Below the pieces are notes generated by a model. The model was not told where the DNA came from, made no database searches, and saw only the letters and a program-made list of their open reading frames with translations. From the NCBI RefSeq assembly GCF_030272615.1, contig NC_081414.1, positions 335,153,427 to 335,217,426 on the forward strand: a DNA stretch of 64,000 bases. The letters run 5' to 3'. Of the stretch, positions 10,399 to 22,612 are shown piece after piece; the first letter of the stretch is position 1, and the number at the start of each line of letters is the position of its first letter. The translations under genes and the position numbers were made by a program. This DNA is from Cryptomeria japonica. Its lineage: Eukaryota; Streptophyta; Pinopsida; Cupressales; Cupressaceae.

Positions 10399-11030
10399 TT
10401 GACCTCCAATGATCAAATTAAGCCACAAAGACCAAAACTCATCACGAAGGGAAAGTGTCTCAACCTATTTGAAATGGGTTTTGTTTAAGGGGGACCAAGG
10501 CACTCAAGGCGCCCCAAGTGCCCTTATCCTCCCAAAATAGGGCAATCAAGAAGGAACGGTCCCAAGATGGGGTCTACTTAGCCATGCAACCACGCGACAT
10601 CAAATTTGAGGTAAAAGGGCCAAATTGGACCTAGGGGATAATTAGGATGGGACATGTTAAAGTACGGGCACAAAAGGTGGTATAAATTGTACAAGGTTAC
10701 AATTTACAACGCTATAATAACATTGCCCCTAAAAGGTAAGCACATTGCCACAATGAGATGCCCCCAAGAAAGGATAATGGTCACTAAATATATAGGAAAA
10801 AGCACACAAGGGATCCACTAGCTAGGCTCAGTAAGCATTTTTGATATCAAGAATAATTGCATTAAATTGACCTCATCTCCCAAAGGTAGTGGAGCTATGA
10901 ACACAATGGAAGAAGAGAACATACGATGAACAAACAAATGTCATTTTGAATCAACATGGAAGAGACCAAAAAGTGATTTCAACACTTTGTATTATCCCCA
11001 AGCAAACAACACAAAGGCACATTTATGAAC
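10399..11030 (-). repeat. Fragment of a reverse-oriented LTR element related to family B
   Basis: No gene is seen. Around 10690-10721 the sequence runs GTATAAATTGTACAAGGTTACAATTTACAACGCTATA, cut here only by small changes from the family B LTR edge near 52550-52583. It is followed by ATTGCCCCTAAAAGG, which could be a reversed polypurine tract. A GGCGCCCCAAGTGCCC motif near 10519 also matches family B LTRs. Assignment as an LTR edge plus about 300 bp of interior is tentative. Confidence 0.35.
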
Positions 11031-11577
11031 TGTAGCATCGTAAATTGTAACCAATACAATTCACACCTCATATTTGTGCTCCCACTTTCACGTGTCCTAT
11101 CTCCATTCCCCCTAGGCTCATTTTGGCCCCTTTTACTTTGGATCTAATGTCACTTTTTTACATGGCTAGGTGGACTCCATCCCATGGTTGTGACCCTCTT
11201 ATTTATTGGTTGCTTGTCTTGTTTCTCAAGGACAAGGGCATTGTGATGCCCGTGTTTGGACCAGGGCGTCATGGTGCCATGGTTTTTGTTAATCCAAACG
11301 CATTTTAAATATGGGTTGACACTCCCTCTCCCTGATGGATTTTGGTCCTTGTGCCTCAATGTGATTGTTGGAAGTCAACCTAATCGGTAAATTTACCTAA
11401 GCAACTCTATATAAAGGCATCGTATCAACTCATTTTAGATCTAAGACTCCATCAACAACATTCGCACATTCAAGAATTCATCATTGAGCATCTTTAGACA
11501 TTCAAGACAATATTTCATCATTTCAAGTATTATGGAGCAAACTTACTTCTTCTTCTGCCTATATCTTAGTTTGCGGT
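11031..11577 (+). repeat. Family C LTR, left part, interrupted by Tat copy 2
   Basis: It starts TGTAGCATCGTAAATTGTAAC, matching the family B LTR edge (TGTAGCGTCGTAAATTGTAC in its own direction). A TATA-like CTATATAAAGG lies at about 11406. It stops at the insertion site of copy 2 and resumes at 23350. The GGACCAGGGCGTCATGGTGCC segment near 11260 is shared in type with family B and the solo LTR at 61145. Confidence 0.6.
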
Positions 11578-12359
11578 TGTAGACATCTAAAATTGTCCAG
11601 TCTAATTAAATAAATATCTTTATTTATTTAATTATTTTAGCCTAATTCTTCTATTAATTGAATAAATCTTTATTTATTTAATTAATTCATTTATCCTCTT
11701 CTAGCCTTATTTCTCATTTAAATAAATACATTTATTTATTTAAATGATCCTTTTCCTAAATTAAATAAATATCTTATTTATTTAATTGATCCCACTTCCT
11801 CTGTTAATTAAATAAACCTTTATTTATTTAATTAATTCATTAACCTTTTCTACCTATGACACATGTCATTCATCTCTTAATTCATACACTACTTACCCTC
11901 TCATTATTTTATTATTTCTTCTACCTACCCTCTAATCATAGTTGACCATTTATCTTTTACCCCTCTTATTATTATCCCTTCATTTCTTATAGTATCTTCT
12001 ATATAAGGAGACGCTTCCTTCATTATCAAACCCTGATCAATTGACTACCCAAGTATGCTTTCGAACTTTCATATGCGATCAGGCCTACTTGCAACCACAT
12101 TTCTGTTCTTTGTTGAGCTCTTGTGCACATATAAAATCTGAGAGCAAATATATCAAGCAAGATCAATGGAGATAGGAAGAATAGAGATTCAAAACCTATT
12201 AGACATGTGATGGTATAATATTTGTGATTTCATTTGATTTGCATTGTCTTAGGTAATCTTCATATGTTATGGTGGATCTTTCTTGTTGTTAGGCTAGGGT
12301 TTTGTTGTTGAATTTATTTAGTTTTTCAATATTGTTGTTTCCACTTTTCACCATAAACA
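11578..12359 (+). repeat. 5' LTR of Tat copy 2
   Basis: It begins TGTAGACATC and ends CATAAACA directly before the primer site. It has the array of AT-rich palindromes and a TATA box at 12000-12008. Relative to the 3' LTR it keeps a roughly 50-bp palindrome unit that the other end has lost. Confidence 0.93.
12000..12008 (+). promoter_or_regulatory. TATA box of the Tat copy 2 LTR
   Basis: TATATAAGG, followed by AGACGCTTCCTTCATTATC. The same block is at 28099-28107 in copy 3. It probably marks the start of the genomic RNA. Confidence 0.6.
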
Positions 12360-12380
12360 TTTTGGCACTCCCCGTGGGAC
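12360..12380 (+). other. Primer binding site, Tat copy 2
   Basis: TTTTGGCACTCCCCGTGGGAC directly follows the LTR. It resembles the tRNA-Arg-type primer sites of Tat/Ogre elements (TGGCGACTCC...). The tRNA was not identified with certainty. Confidence 0.65.
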
Positions 12381-14854
12381 ATGGATTTTTGTTAGATCTG
12401 TGTTTTTTTTGGAGGTTTTCCTAACCATATATTGTTGTTTTGTAAAAAATTTTGGAGAATAACCTTGTGCAGCTAGGGTTTTGGACACAAAATCAAGATC
12501 TTGGAGAGATTCGATCATATCTCACAAATGGCTTGGAAATTTTGCACCAATTGTTTTTGCAGGTTTAAGACAGTATCAAGAGCTCTCAAAGCAAAATTCA
12601 GATCTATTGGAGCATATTTTAATTTTCTATGATTTTTTTATGAATTTCATAAAAAATTGATTTTGAGAGCAAATGAGCAAATTTTTTAGATTTTCTTATA
12701 TTTTTGGAAATCTCTCATAATTATACACATGATCTATTCTTTGTGATTTTAAGTTTGATGCAAAATATTTCCTAAAAAATTGGATCTTTAAAAATTAGGG
12801 GTTTTCATTGTTTTGATCAGATCTCACAAACGACTTTAAATATTGACATAAAATTTGTTTTACAGGTCAAGAACATTATTAGAGGTGCTCAGGAAAAAAT
12901 TCAGATTTTTTGGAGCATATTTGCATTTTCCAAAAATTTTGTATGCATTTTCATAAAAAATTAATTTTGAGAGAAAATTAGCGAATTTTTTGGATTTTGT
13001 TACATATTTGGAAATCTCTCAGAATTATACACAGGATCTATTCTTTGTGATTTTAAATTTGATACAAAATTATTCCTAAAAAATCAAATCTTTGAAAATT
13101 AGGGTTTTGCATTATTTTGCTCATATCTCACAAACTGCTTGGAAAATTTGTAGGAAGTTTTTTATGCAGGTTTGGAAGTCCGTCAGGACTGTCTAGTAAA
13201 AATTTCATATTTTTTGGATCAATTTTGCATTTTATATGAATTTTTTTATGATTTTTCATAAAAAATTAATTTTTGGAGCAAATTAGCAAATTTTTTGGAT
13301 TTTCTTACATTTCTGGAAATTTCATAAAATTTTACAGTTGTTCTTTTTTTGTGATGAATTAGATCTTTGAATTGGTCAAAAAAACACATTGTTGAAGGCC
13401 CCTATTTCACAAAGTCTTTTGGATCTAAAATTTACCTAATTTGTGTGCTTGCAGGAGGGGTATTATTGCAAAACTACTAACAAATCTTTGTTGCAAAATT
13501 TTGGCAAGGGTTTTTGATCTCTATTGTGTGCCTTATTTTCATAAACTAGCAAACACTTCAATTGATGCACTAAAATTGAACCAGTGTCTTTTGTGTCTTG
13601 GGCAATAGGCTCTTTTTGTTTAATCTCTAGAAGGCCTGTCTCTCCGTGTGGTCATTAGGACTACTAGTGAGGAGAGAATGACCCAAGTGGTAGCAAGGAA
13701 AACCCAACTCTTCTGAACCATTATAAACAATTGTATCCATGGTGAAAACTATGGATAACGTGTGCTGATTAGTTCATACCGACACTATGTCTCCCCATAA
13801 ACCCGTTTGATCAAATTTATTTGATCAGTTGTAGGCCGTAACCCCTACCGGCTGGGAGCCTTCTGTATTTACAAAGTTGAAAGTGTCGCATGTATGGCCA
13901 CTCGAGAGGATGCCCTTACTAGCATATTTTTGTTTTAGAAAGCCAAAATCCTTCTAGTTGTTGGGGCAGGAGGTCGGACCTCTAGAGCGGCCCACACACA
14001 TACGGTTCTTAGTAGAGATACAAAGTTTGCCACAGGCAGTTTTCATGGGGATTGATGCTTGGCTACCCTAAGAAGTGAGTGGCGAGGGTGGATCCAGTGG
14101 GGTCAAGCTTCTAAGTATCCACTCTGAATAGCGTAGCCTCATGTGGGATCAACAACTATTGTCCTAGCCAACCATAAGAATTGTGCTTGTCTTATTTTAA
14201 ACATTCAAACATTTCAAGACCAAACATCAAAACATTGTGTCTTTTGTGTCTTCAAGTGTATGAAAAGAGTCATTTTGAGTCTAAACACTTAAAAACATTG
14301 AGTCCTCATCAACATTGTGTCCTCTTGTCATGAAAAACAGTCAAACAAATTTAGATTTGGTCACAACAACAACTTCACAAATTGGAAAAATTTACAGTCC
14401 AACAAACAAGAGCAATCAGTTTCAGAATTCTTGAGCTTCCTAAGTTATTTCTCTAGATTTTCATATAGCATTCAACCTGTCTTTGGGTCTCACAAAGTCC
14501 ATCATTGCTTTACACCTTGCATTACATTCACATTTTTCTAAACTTGAGTCAAAAGGTCACTTGCTTGTCCTCATCTTGCTTTGTCAACACACTACATACA
14601 ACAACATTTTGCTAAGTGGTCCCTTATCAAGGTCTATCACCTTTGGGTCTCATTTGGTCTTACTTAGAGTCAAGGTCAACTTACCTCATCAAGAGAAACT
14701 ATCATCTCTTTGGAAGCCACACCTACTCTACTTGGTCTTACACTTTGGACATTGCAAGTAAACCTTAGATTCATTTACATTCCATCCAACTCTTAGTCTT
14801 CCATACTCTTTCCATTTCCATCTAGTCTCTCACATCTTGGTCAAGACCTAGTTC
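12381..14854 (+). other. 5' leader of Tat copy 2
   Basis: This 2.5-kb leader has no supported gene. The first kilobase is a tandem repeat (annotated separately). From about 13380 to 14850 it aligns with the copy 3 leader, including ATGGTGAAAACTATGGATAAC near 13738 and the block ACCCCTACCGGCTGGGAGCC near 13841. The GGTGAAAAC word recurs in the 3' region of every copy. Confidence 0.6.
12475..13360 (+). repeat. Tandem repeat of about 303-323 bp in the copy 2 leader
   Basis: Three diverged units start with TAGGG at about 12475, 12798 and 13101. Each contains ATATCTCACAAA or a close variant, an AT-rich palindrome around TTTCATAAAAAATT, and CTATTCTTTGTGATTTTAA. The array is missing from copy 3, which has a different leader at this place. 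Confidence 0.8.
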
Positions 14855-16568
14855 ATGGTTGAAACTTGTTCCCAAAAATCTAGGAGAGAAGCTAAAGAGG
14901 CTCAAGAGTCCGCAAACATGAGTGCCTATGAGTATGACAATGATGTCTTTTTCAATTCTGATCATACCACATTACCTGACATGGATGCCTATAGAAACAT
15001 TCCAAATGTTGAGAACATGGACACTACAAACAACAATGATACACACAATGACAATATGGACAACTTTTCTTTACATTCAGCAAAAGTGGAAGACTCCATT
15101 ATGGATCCCCGTTTCAATCGATTGGTTAAGGAAATAATGAGGAGAGATAGATAATATTTCTTACAAGTGATGGCACAAAGTGGAGCCAAGATCCCTCATG
15201 ATTTTGACATGCCTCAAATAATGGAAAATCGACCTTTGCAACAACCTCACCTCAACATGGATCAAAGGAGGCCTAATAGTGGAGGAAATAGAGGACCACA
15301 CATGGTGCTTGAATCACCATCATCTTTGTTTCAAAAACCAGAGGTCCCATACACACATGGTCAAGCATATGATACTCACCTTCACAGACCATTATGGAAG
15401 TCTTATGTAGAAAAATATGCTCAATCACATTTCCAATGCTAAGGACCAACCACCAAAGCAATTGGATATCCAAAGGCATGTTCAAAATTTGGACACAAGG
15501 AAACCTCACGTCAAATTTGGGGGCAACACACTAGAACAAACTCATGACATGCGTGTAGAGTATGGTATACATGGACAAAATAGATATTCCATTCCTCATC
15601 ATGACTCTATACCAAGTGGTCCTTATACATAAAATCACTATAGACCTCCTCCATATGAACATGTGTATGATCAATATCATCCATATATGCAACATGCTCC
15701 TCCTCCACCCAACGCCTCAAGCATGGGGTATGGTCCAAGAAGTCGGTCTCCACCTAAGAAAATTTTGGAACAACAAATTAAGGACTTGCAAAAGAAAATG
15801 GAGGACATAAATACACTGAAGCCAGCTTACACAATGAGAGACATATGTCCCTATCCATTTGACAAAACCATTCCAATGCCTCCATTTCCTACACATTTCG
15901 TGGAGCCTAAGTTCAATAAGTACAAAGGAAAAGGGGATCCTAAGGCACATATAAGATAGTTTTTCATAGCTTGCATTGAGGTACCAGCAGAAGAGATGTA
16001 TTTGATGAGATTATTCCCATAGAGCGTAGGTGATCAAGCTATGGAATGGTTCTCCCAACTCCCACCTGGAATTAAGTCTTGGGGTGATCTAGCATAGGCA
16101 TTTATCCAGCATTTCTCATACAATATAAAGACAGACATATCAATCACTACCTTGTGCAACACCAAACAAAGGGATGGAGAGTCTTTTTCATCATTTTTAC
16201 AAAGATGGAGGAATCTAGCTAGCAGATGCTGTTGTGAAATTCCACAAAAACAAATGGTAGAGATGTTCACCCAAAATGTTAACAAAGACATTGGTTATGA
16301 CCTAAAAAAATCTTGTTTGTCTACCTTCAAGGAGGTCATTGAAAAAGGCTTAGTAATAGAGAAGGTCCTAATTGAACAAGGAATCAAAATAATTAAAGAA
16401 AACAAAGAGGACTATAAAGGAAAAGACAAGCCAAGATTTTGGAATAAAAACAAGAACACAATGAATGATGGTGTTGTTGATGCCAATACAGTACAACCCA
16501 AAATCATTTTTTTTGGATCAAGCTCTACAAACAATCAGGTGAATACTCAAACAACTTCCAAATCATGA
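14855..16568 (+). pseudogene. gag: Tat gag (capsid region), copy 2
   Basis: Gag builds the particle that packages element RNA. The start MVETCSQKSRREAKEAQESA matches the start in copy 3. The N-terminal third is asparagine- and aspartate-rich. The retrotransposon gag fold follows at about 15780-16400: PPFPTHFVEPKFNKYKGKGD, then an AMEWFSQLPPGIKSWGDL-type segment with stops, then FLQRWRNLASRCCCEIPQKQ. A stop at about 15152 replaces a glutamine codon of copy 3, a small insertion near 15430 shifts the frame, and further stops lie at about 15957, 16021 and 16096. The frame ends at TGA 16566-16568, a stop also present in copy 3. Confidence 0.88.
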
Positions 16569-17159
16569 AGGAAGTACACCCCATTGGGAGAACCACTTGA
16601 GTCAGCTTTCAAGAAGCTAGTGGCAAACAAAATAATAACAATTGCAAATTTGCCTCCATATGAGCCAAAGGTTAAACCAAATTGGTGGAATGATGATGAG
16701 TATTGTGAATTTCATAAGAGCAAAGGTCATAAAATAGGAAATTGTCATCGACTGAAGAACATCATACAAGATCTTATTGATAGAGGTGACATTGAGATTG
16801 AAGGACACTCATCCAATCAAGAACATGAAATGTTTAAAGAACCATTCCCAAAACATGACAAGGGAAAAGATAAAGCCACAGATGACCAAACCAACTATAC
16901 TAGAGCATCTTATAACTATGATTTGACTATCAATCACATTTTGATGGACAATTATGTCTCTACCATTATCATCAAGGACAAAACGCCTAAAAATTCGACC
17001 CAAAGATCCAAGGTTGTCCTAAAAGGCATTGGATCTTGTTCTGAACCTACCTCTAAATGTAATATTACAACTCGTCGAGGTAAATTCACCTTGCAAGGTG
17101 TCCTAGATAAAAACACCGCTTCCTCATCAACCAAACTTGAGTATGACCTTGTAGAATAG
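16569..17159 (+). pseudogene. gag: Tat nucleocapsid-like zinc knuckle and spacer, copy 2
   Basis: The segment continues in frame after the shared TGA. YCEFHKSKGHKIGNCHRLKN (about 16700-16760) gives the spacing C-x2-H-x4-H-x4-C, the zinc knuckle variant of Tat-lineage gag, probably used to bind RNA. A conserved spacer leads to EYDLVE, where the frame meets TAG 17157-17159. The corresponding place in the family B protein reads EYDLIEQ, so the stop replaces glutamine. The same TAG is in copy 3. Confidence 0.85.
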
Positions 17160-17852
17160 TTAGGGAAGACACCCATGCTTATCTCCATCCTCGAGCTCTT
17201 ACGTATATCCCCTACACATAAAGCCATTCTTGACAAAACTTTGAGAGACACTTTTGTCCCTATTGATCTGAACATGGATCAGTTTCAAGCCATGGTGGGA
17301 TACCTTTCCATTCCACACTCCCTTACATTTATAGAAGCTGATGATGCCTCTGTGAGCCAACCACATAATGCACCTTTATACATTGAAGCCTTCCTACACA
17401 AACACCGAATAAAATGAGTCCTGATAGATGGAGGAGATGGTCTTAATATATGTACTTTGAACACAATAATACAATTGGGATATTCGGACAAAGCTGTGAA
17501 TGCTACAAACAAAATTACCATCAAGGCATATGATGACGAAGAGAGCTCATCCAAGGGCACAATCACCTTACCTCTCAGAGTTGGGAAAGTTACAAAAGAT
17601 GTGGTTTGTCAAGTCCTAGACCTCGATTTCACATACAACATATTGCTAGGACGTCCATGGATTCATGAGATGAGCATAGTCCCATCTAAATATCATTGAT
17701 GTGTCAAGTTTCCACACAATGGAGTTGAAGTGACCTTCAAAGTTGACCCAAACCCAATCATATATTGCAACAATCTGTGACCTAGATCAGAAATAACATT
17801 CCCAGTCAATCGAGAAGTTATTCGTTCATCAGCATATGTTGATCCTGAATCC
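17160..17852 (+). pseudogene. pol: Retropepsin region, Tat copy 2
   Basis: The protease would cut the polyprotein. The frame runs ISILELLRISPTHKAILDKT, then TGA 17415-17417 immediately before VLIDGG, where the catalytic aspartate is expected. It continues to DFTYNILLGRPWIHEMS (about 17626-17675), the hydrophobic flap-to-C-terminus motif. A TGA follows at about 17698. The TGA before the active site is shared with copy 3. The sequence LIDGGDGLNIC departs from the usual D-T/S-G, as is common in this lineage. Confidence 0.83.
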
Positions 17853-18699
17853 TTGAAAACTTCTACATCAAAACAAGCAGAGATCAAAGAAAAGTTCAAG
17901 ATTAAAGACTTGGGATGTGGTGAGTATATCTTTCATGTTGATCAATTCCCACTATCTCCTAAGGTATTCAGTCGACAGGAACAATCTACAAACAATTTGC
18001 AAGGAATTGGGTGTGAACCACCTAGTGTTGTGGCTGTTAAGTCTGAATGTGAATTTCCTCTAGTGGTGCAAGCAACTCTTGATATCAATTGTCCTAAGAG
18101 TGGTTCCAATGAAGAATATATTGAGTGTATCACCAGCCCTCTTGAGAACTCACATAGCCTTACCATTTCATCCGGGCATTCCATTTCCACTCTGCTCCTA
18201 GACTTGGATCAACAAGAATCACAAAAGCCCTTACTAATTGGGGATCAAAAATCAAGCTTTGAAAAGAAAAATCTAAAAGTCAAAAATAAAGAAAAGTCCT
18301 TTAGTACAAATCAAAATCAAAAGCTATTGGACTCTGCAAAAATCAAAGTCAAGGATAAAAATCCTATGAAGAGAAATGAGCAAGAGATGATCTCCCCTAA
18401 TATCAAAATAACTGGGGACAAAAGTTCTACAATTTCAAGTCAAAAGATATACTTGTTGATCCTAAGTCTCCATCATGCTATCCTACTTTCACTTCTTTCA
18501 CAATCATAAGCCTTCATCACTCATCCAGTTGTTCCACACATCCATTCCCTTCTGGCGATACATCATGGACCTTTAATGGAGCTTCCTCATGGGACTTTGT
18601 TATCAAGGATGCCCAAACTTCTTTAGGTGACACGCATACGGGCTTGTGTAGTCCACGCGCTAGTAATTCTATCTCAGTTTCTTTATCAAGGAAGACAGT
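17853..18699 (+). pseudogene. Linker fused to unrelated sequence in place of pol, copy 2
   Basis: The first 30 codons match the linker after the protease in copies 1 and 3 (STSKQAEIKEKFK versus STSKQGELKGKFQ). From about 17935 similarity ends and a lysine- and serine-rich frame with no recognised domain stays open to 18509. Sequence to about 18700 is also not found elsewhere in the window. It stands where about 3 kb of pol should be. It could be captured sequence or an alternative linker next to a large deletion; the window does not decide. Confidence 0.6.
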
Positions 18700-18937
18700 C
18701 ACTTGAGCTACACATCATTCAGTTGAGGAACAATACAACTACAATCACAAGGTTCTTAAAGAAAATCCTAAAAGTCAGCAAGACAGAGAGAAGAAGGGCA
18801 AATTCGAACCAAATTGGCTTGGTCCTTACATCATTACAACAACCTATAGATCAAGTGCATATCAGCTCTCAACTCCAGATGGTGAACCTTTGGAGGATCC
18901 TATCAACAGTATGCACCTTCACAGGTTTTACACATAG
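18700..18937 (+). pseudogene. pol: Integrase C-terminal remnant, Tat copy 2
   Basis: The last 70 or so codons of integrase remain: NHKVLKENPKSQQDREKKGK, then FEPNWLGPYIITTTY and a tail ending MHLHRFYT before TAG 18935-18937. The zinc-binding part and the D,D,E core are gone, so this cannot integrate DNA. The junction with the upstream unrelated sequence lies near 18700-18740. Confidence 0.88.
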
Positions 18938-20700
18938 CTCTTCAGAATATCCCAATATAAAAAATTAAAAAAAATTTAAAAAAATACAAAAAACAAAAAA
19001 AATCATAAAATATAAAAAATACAAAAAAATCATAAAAATAAAAAATTGTTACTTGGTGAAAACCTAGCAAAAAGGCGCCTTGTGACACAAAAAAAAATCA
19101 AAAAAAAGAAAAAAAGTAAAGAAAAATATTTCGCCCAACGGTGAAAACCACTTTGGTGGTGCCTTGGGCAAGTGCCATGGTGAAAACTGGGTCACCAATG
19201 CCATGTGTAGAGACATTGCTCCTCCCTCCTTCAAGATTCAATCTCATCTTTCACTTTTGCACACACTCACAACCTATCCATTCATAATAAAGTTACCCAT
19301 TCCCATCATGGCTTGTTATTGATCTACCCAAGATTGGTTCACCATTCATAATAAACATTCCTTTTCATCCCTTTCCATTCATAATAAATCAGCTCCTATC
19401 TATGGCTAAGACAAATCCTACGTCTAGTGATGGGTGTGGAACTGAGAGCATCACATGTTTTGAGGAGTACAGTTTCTTCCACTTTTCTTCAGTCTATCCG
19501 TGCACAATCCGCAATAAAGTAGCATTTGCATCACCGATCTACAATAAAGTTTCATCTTCTCCGCAATAAAGTATCAGTTTCATGGATTCAGTCAGTTTCA
19601 GATAAGACAAGCAACAATGGGCTTCAACAAATCAAATATTTCAATAGACTCAGACAACATTATGGTTCAGTGCTATTTATTCTTTTGTAAAAGTGAACAT
19701 TGTGACCATAATCAAATAGGACTTATACAAGTGACAAGAGACACTAAACTTGAGGACTACAATGGATGTTGGTGTTGAGTCTTGGTTTTCTTTTGATTTT
19801 ATCTTTTGGTGACATGTCTTTTAGCTTTTCTGGGATGTCTTTGACTAGAGATTCTATTTCCAGGATATCTTTGACTAGAAAGGCGAGGATGGGGTATTGT
19901 CACCTATTGTTCTTTGCTGTTTGTGGATTGTCTCTTAGTAATGCTATGACTTGTCCAAGGATATGAGGACACTGTGAGTCTAGTGTGAACTGGGGCATTC
20001 TTTTTTTACGACTGTCTGATCTCCATGCAAATGGGTACAATGACTTTTCAGGTCGAACATATGTCTCAATTGTCATAACCTATTTTGCCATAATAAAGCT
20101 CAATGATGATAATGCACAAGAAGCTCTTTCACTTTCATATCTTCTATCTTCCATCCCCCTTTCTTGATTGACTTCCATCATCCTTCTTGAGTTTGTGTAG
20201 CCTGCTATCACACGACTAAGTATATTGACACACCAAAAATATTTGGATTTCATGTAGTTTGCACCTGCATTACCACATATTAGGCATTTCATACATATAT
20301 ATAGATATCACAATTGCATCACATTCTGCACACAACACATGTTAGCACATTCTCATCATGTAAATAGTTCTTTGCATTATCATATTCATCTACATTTCAT
20401 ACATCCACATTTGCATTGACATAACATATAAAACATAAAAGAACAAAAATATTGCATTCCATCATGTACATATTTGCATCCATATCATAAGCATCATTTG
20501 AAACATGCAACATAAAACATATAGAAGCATCACATAGGTACACATGCATATAGCTTCTGCAAAGATGAATCATCTCATATATATTTAATCATAAGTCTCA
20601 TGATACAATGATGCCAAAATCATATGGCTGCAATCACCAAAAGGTGTCTACATCATCATATAAAATGGTACAAAACTGATACATAGGGAGCCCTCTAAGG
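18938..20700 (+). other. Non-coding 3' region, Tat copy 2
   Basis: It aligns with 4682-6388 of copy 1. GGTGAAAACC/T recurs near 19055, 19140 and 19180 beside short inverted repeats, and an AATAAA cluster lies between about 19280 and 19570. No gene is supported. Confidence 0.6.
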
Positions 20701-22263
20701 CTATGATGAACTCCTTCCCTTGGATCCACCTGGCCTCGACAAAGTCTGAGCCCTGGAAGGACCCGCCCCAGGATCATCTCTCCTGCCCCCTCTATTTGGT
20801 GGTGGTGGAGGACCCATAACCCCACCGCTAGACGCCTGTCTCCTATCCCTCCCTCCAGTGGTCGTCGTTGTCCGCGATGGTCTACGGAAGCTCTTGGCCC
20901 GCTGCTTTGGTGGCACCTCTCCATAGTATAGGTCTCTCCAGTAGCCTATCTCCTCCTCGGTAAGCAGAACATAGGCATATCCGGCCCCTGTGTCCTCTAC
21001 TGCCTGCCTGCTCTCAGTGTTATCTCAGCCTCCATGTAGCACTAAATAGCCTGATCCCTCTCCAACTTAATATCCCTCATCTGTCTCCTGACCCTAGTTG
21101 TATCCCTCTCTAAAGTCCTCCCCCATCCCATTTTCAAGCCTTGTGTCACCCTATCCAGACACAAGAACCCATTGATCACTCCTGCCAACCATTGGTAGTG
21201 CCAATCTTGTACCTTTCATGGTATCCCAAGCCACGTGTTCAGCCCTCATCTCTAGTCTTGGATCCTGAAACACTCATCTCAATGCATCCTTGTCTTTGTC
21301 TCGATCATAGGGTACTAACTCCCCATTGATTGGTATCCTCAGAATCCTGTAAACATCCTCTAAGGTGAGTGTCATCTCACCCATCGAAAAATGAAAACTA
21401 CAAGTCTCTGAGTGCAATCTCTTAGCCAACGCAATTAGCAATCCCATGTTCACCCAAAACTCAAGCACATGTAGAATATATCGCAGACCCATGACCTTAA
21501 CTGCTACTCTATCCTTGACTGTCAACTCTGCTCGCAAACTCTGGGTCGATGAGAATCTCTCTTGTGACTCTAGCATAGGTAGGTACTCCTGCAGTCAAGA
21601 AAATCAACTGTGTCAATCATAGTGGTATTCCCTATTCATCACAAAATGCTTCTTTTTATCCCAGTGCTTATGGTACTCTATCCTAGTGGCACTCCTTGTT
21701 CATCACAAAGTGTTGTTTTTTATCCTAGTGGTACTCCCTGTTCCTCACAAAGTGCTTCTCTTTTTAGTACTCCCAGTTCATCACAAAGTGCCTCGATCTA
21801 TCTTATCCTAGGGCCTCTACTTGAGTGTATCCTCTTGAGTAGTTTCCTAATTGGCAACGTATGTTCTATCACAGAATTGTCAATCCTAGCCCTATCTGCT
21901 ATCCTAGTCTTCCCTAGAGGACCTGCTTGAGTGTATCCTCTCAGTAGCTTATCCAATCGATAGTGTATGTTCATCACATAATTGTGATTTGGCCTAGAAG
22001 ACATAAACACGCATTCATGACACAAACGCACCTAGCCTACTCAGGCGTGCTTGGCACCAACACAGCTGCGCCTTGACGTTTTTACCCCGCTTGACATTTT
22101 TTCTAGACATATCTAAAGTGCATTTATTTCTCTACCTAGCATACATTTATGACAACATTTATTGCGACAAAGTACAAGGAGGTTTTGTGGTACTCACCAG
22201 CTCTCTTGCATTTGCTGGCCTCTGAAATCAGCGAACGCGATCGAATCTATGCACCAAAGCCAT
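20701..22263 (-). pseudogene. Antisense PMD gene, Tat copy 2, internally deleted
   Basis: Exon 1 is 22263-22198 (22 codons; start MALVHRFDRVR, then a TGA where copies 1 and 3 have an arginine codon), with donor GTGAGT. The intron is 22197-21589, ending CTGCAG. Exon 2 starts at 21588 with EYLPMLESQERFSSTQSL and holds a FSMGEMTLTLEDVYRIL motif. Near 21110-21135 about 1.1 kb is missing relative to copy 1, which removes most of the PMD core and the acidic segment. The proline-rich tail (GGVMGPPPPPNRGG) is kept and ends at TAG 20701-20703. The conserved splice sites support the exon model although this protein cannot be complete. Confidence 0.75.
21628..21795 (-). repeat. Minisatellite in the PMD intron, copy 2
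   Basis: Four units with the core TTCATCACAAAGT (one reads TTCCTCACAAAGT). Fewer units than in copies 1 and 3. Confidence 0.75.
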
Positions 22264-22352
22264 CGCTGCTAACTGCTGCTACTCTATTCTCTCTCTGCAC
22301 TCTGATCTCTTGGATGTGTGGATGACAATGAGGATGTATTCCCCTCGTGGTC

Positions 22353-22362
22353 TATCTTATAG
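22353..22362 (-). promoter_or_regulatory. Candidate TATA box of the antisense PMD gene, copy 2
   Basis: CTATAAGATAGACC on the minus strand, 90 bases upstream of the ATG at 22263, as in copies 1 and 3. Confidence 0.45.
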
Positions 22363-22598
22363 ATTGTCCTAGCCCTAGCCCTAGTCTCCCGAGTCAGTCT
22401 TCTTTATCCCATGACTCTGTCACTCTATCCTATCCGGTTAGTCCATTCTAGCCTTTCTTTCTTATCGAGAGATTGTTTGTGATCTTTTCAGACATTTTCA
22501 TACAATCTCTCAAGGGGGCATATCATTCCCATCTTGGGGCAACTTTGTATCAGTTCATCTTATATTCTTTGAAACAACACAAGAAGCCGCATTGTCTC

Positions 22599-22612
22599 AA
22601 AGAGGGGCAAAA
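22599..22612 (+). other. Polypurine tract, Tat copy 2
   Basis: AAAGAGGGGCAAAA directly before the 3' LTR. Confidence 0.85.

Noticed and set aside
18517-18702. 61-codon minus-strand frame in copy 2
   Set aside because: Lies in the unassigned segment but has no motif and no counterpart elsewhere.
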